DNA from: CAYMLL01 sp964390645
Lineage (GTDB): Bacteria; Planctomycetota; UBA8108
Length of the DNA stretch: 6,895 nucleotides
Direction: 5' to 3'
Assembly (NCBI GenBank): GCA_964390645.1
Contig: CAYMLL010000354.1
Coordinates: forward strand, 1 to 6,895
The position numbers and the translations under genes were made by a program. This document shows, piece by piece, positions 6,079 through 6,895 of the stretch (position 1 is its first letter; each line of letters begins with the position of its first letter). Under the pieces are notes generated by a model. That model was given only the letters and a program-made list of their open reading frames with translations. It was not told where the DNA came from and searched no databases.

Positions 6079-6414
6079 ATGCGGGTCGCGACTGGAAGGT
6101 CGTCGGTGATCGCTCTCGTCCTGGCTTCGACGATCATGGCGGTCTCTACCGAGACCGAGCATCACGCTGTGAGCGTGTTGCCCGCGCCGAAGAGGGGCAC
6201 GATTGACGGCGGCCTGGACGATCGGGATCTCGGAGGCGGAGTCTTCGTGTGCGGCGACGTCGCGACCGGCCCCGGAGGCGATCGAACCTCCTCGAAGAGC
6301 CGTCGGGGCTACGCCTCTCGGCCTTCATCGGGAGGTCCTGAAACCATGATAGAAGGTGGTAGCGTTCGTGGGGGCGGGTCACAGCGCCGATGGCAGGGGA
6401 TCGCGGGGAGGTAA
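6079..6414 (+). CDS. Possible small secreted or membrane-anchored protein (weak call)
   Basis: 111 residues from an ATG preceded by a strong GGGGAGGAA site (6064-6072, 6 bases spacing). The protein opens with a signal-peptide or single-helix pattern, MRVATGRSSVIALVLASTIM. The rest is Gly/Arg/Ser-rich with no recognisable domain, and third-position G+C falls in the last 30 or so codons, so the 3' end may be non-coding or frameshifted. A longer in-frame version could start at ATG 5920 behind AAGGAGGAG. Its extra 53 residues include 'RHLESCGPRGEELL', which faintly recalls the HxxxCxxC zinc finger of anti-sigma factors but lacks the second Cys, and no sigma factor gene is nearby. Chance cannot be excluded. 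Confidence 0.35.
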   Translation: MRVATGRSSVIALVLASTIMAVSTETEHHAVSVLPAPKRGTIDGGLDDRDLGGGVFVCGDVATGPGGDRTSSKSRRGYASRPSSGGPETMIEGGSVRGGGSQRRWQGIAGR

Positions 6415-6511
6415 GCAAGGAAGTCGTTGATCCGCGTCCGTCGATCGTTGACGATACCGCTCTCAACCGAAATCGCTTCCGGTAAGAGCACCGGTCCTGG
6501 AGTGGCCGCCG
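6415..6511. promoter_or_regulatory. Leader of the small membrane protein gene
   Basis: A GGAG (6499-6502) lies 9 bases before the ATG at 6512 and is the probable ribosome site. Two -35-like elements, TTGATC (6427-6432) and TTGACG (6448-6453), are present, but neither has a good -10 partner. Promoter position is therefore uncertain. Confidence 0.3.
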
Positions 6512-6895
6512 ATGGAGCTATCACTCTTCCTCGCGAAGTTCCTGGGCCTGTACTTGATGGTATTGTCCGCACTCTGCGCTCTGCGGATGAAGGTGTTCGA
6601 AGAAGTGAAGGAGAGTTTTCTCGCTCAACGTGCCCTCATCTTCTTCAGCGGATTGATCGCCCTTGCGGTCGGAATCGCCATCGTGGTGAGTCATTCCGTT
6701 TGGGAGCCGGGATGGCGCTGCGCGATCACGGTGATCGGATACGTCTCTGTCGCAAAGGGGATCATACGGATCGCGTTTCCGGACCAGCTCGGCAAGATCG
6801 CCAGGGGAGCCCTCAGCGGTTCGACGAAGTGGGTCTTGTTCGGGAGCGCGTTCGCGTTTGGCGCCTGGCTGGCGTGGAGGGGATTCACCGGCGGG
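6512..6895 (+). CDS. Small integral membrane protein, four predicted helices (3' end outside window)
   Basis: 128 codons are open from ATG to the window edge with no stop. Hydrophobic stretches at about residues 5-24, 41-61, 69-87 and 106-122 predict four membrane helices. The motif region 'VVSHSVWEPGWRCAITVIGYVSVAKGIIRIAFP' (split: VVSHSVWEPGW 58-68, AITVIGYVSVAKG 71-83, IRIAFP 85-90) matches, from memory, a widespread family of small inner-membrane proteins of unknown function. In that family the signature is a 'vlsHNvW..gWpvlitLiGW..l.KG..rl.fP' pattern, and members are usually around 120-140 residues, so little is probably missing. Role unknown; no partner gene is visible. Confidence is high that it is a real gene and moderate for the family. 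Confidence 0.8.
   Translation, partial: MELSLFLAKFLGLYLMVLSALCALRMKVFEEVKESFLAQRALIFFSGLIALAVGIAIVVSHSVWEPGWRCAITVIGYVSVAKGIIRIAFPDQLGKIARGALSGSTKWVLFGSAFAFGAWLAWRGFTGG

Overview
The window is about two-thirds G+C for most of its length and reads like an environmental Planctomycetota-type chromosome segment. Three things point that way. One is a paired, calcium-loop 'dockerin-like' segment on a secreted protein. Another is a PEP-CTERM sorting tail. The third is long gene-free stretches between single secreted-protein genes. The lineage is an inference; there is no rRNA or marker gene here.

Layout, left to right. (1) 1-726 (+): the 3' end of a larger gene whose start lies outside the window, probably the C-terminal part of a DEAD/DEAH-type helicase family protein. 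(2) 727-1606: about 880 bases with no convincing gene, holding a four-unit 10-bp tandem repeat built on GGGACGTC. (3) 1622-2887 (+): a secreted protein with an N-terminal dockerin-like pair of Ca-binding loops, followed by a seven-repeat beta-propeller of the virginiamycin B lyase (Vgb-like/SMP-30-like) type. (4) 3125-4444 (+): a secreted 439-residue protein ending in a cysteine-rich CcmH/NrfF-like module, behind a good ribosome binding site and a plausible sigma-70-type promoter. (5) 4445-4917: a convergent gene-free stretch with small hairpins. (6) 4918-5643 (-): a PEP-CTERM protein with visibly lower G+C. Its signal peptide start lies in a different frame from the rest of the gene, so one extra base seems to break it. 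(7) 5675-6511: mostly gene-free, with one weakly supported small secreted/membrane ORF (6079-6414). (8) 6512-6895 (+): a four-helix small membrane protein that runs off the right edge.

There is no evident operon: genes are separated by 230-900 bases, and each appears to be its own transcription unit. The shared theme of the central genes is the cell envelope or exterior: three carry Sec-type signals, and one has a sorting tail that would need an exosortase encoded elsewhere. I see no CRISPR array, tRNA, rRNA, transposase or defence cassette. The points most worth a second look are the frameshifted PEP-CTERM start, the secreted protein with a CcmH-like tail, and the dockerin-like segment placed at the N-terminus of a propeller.
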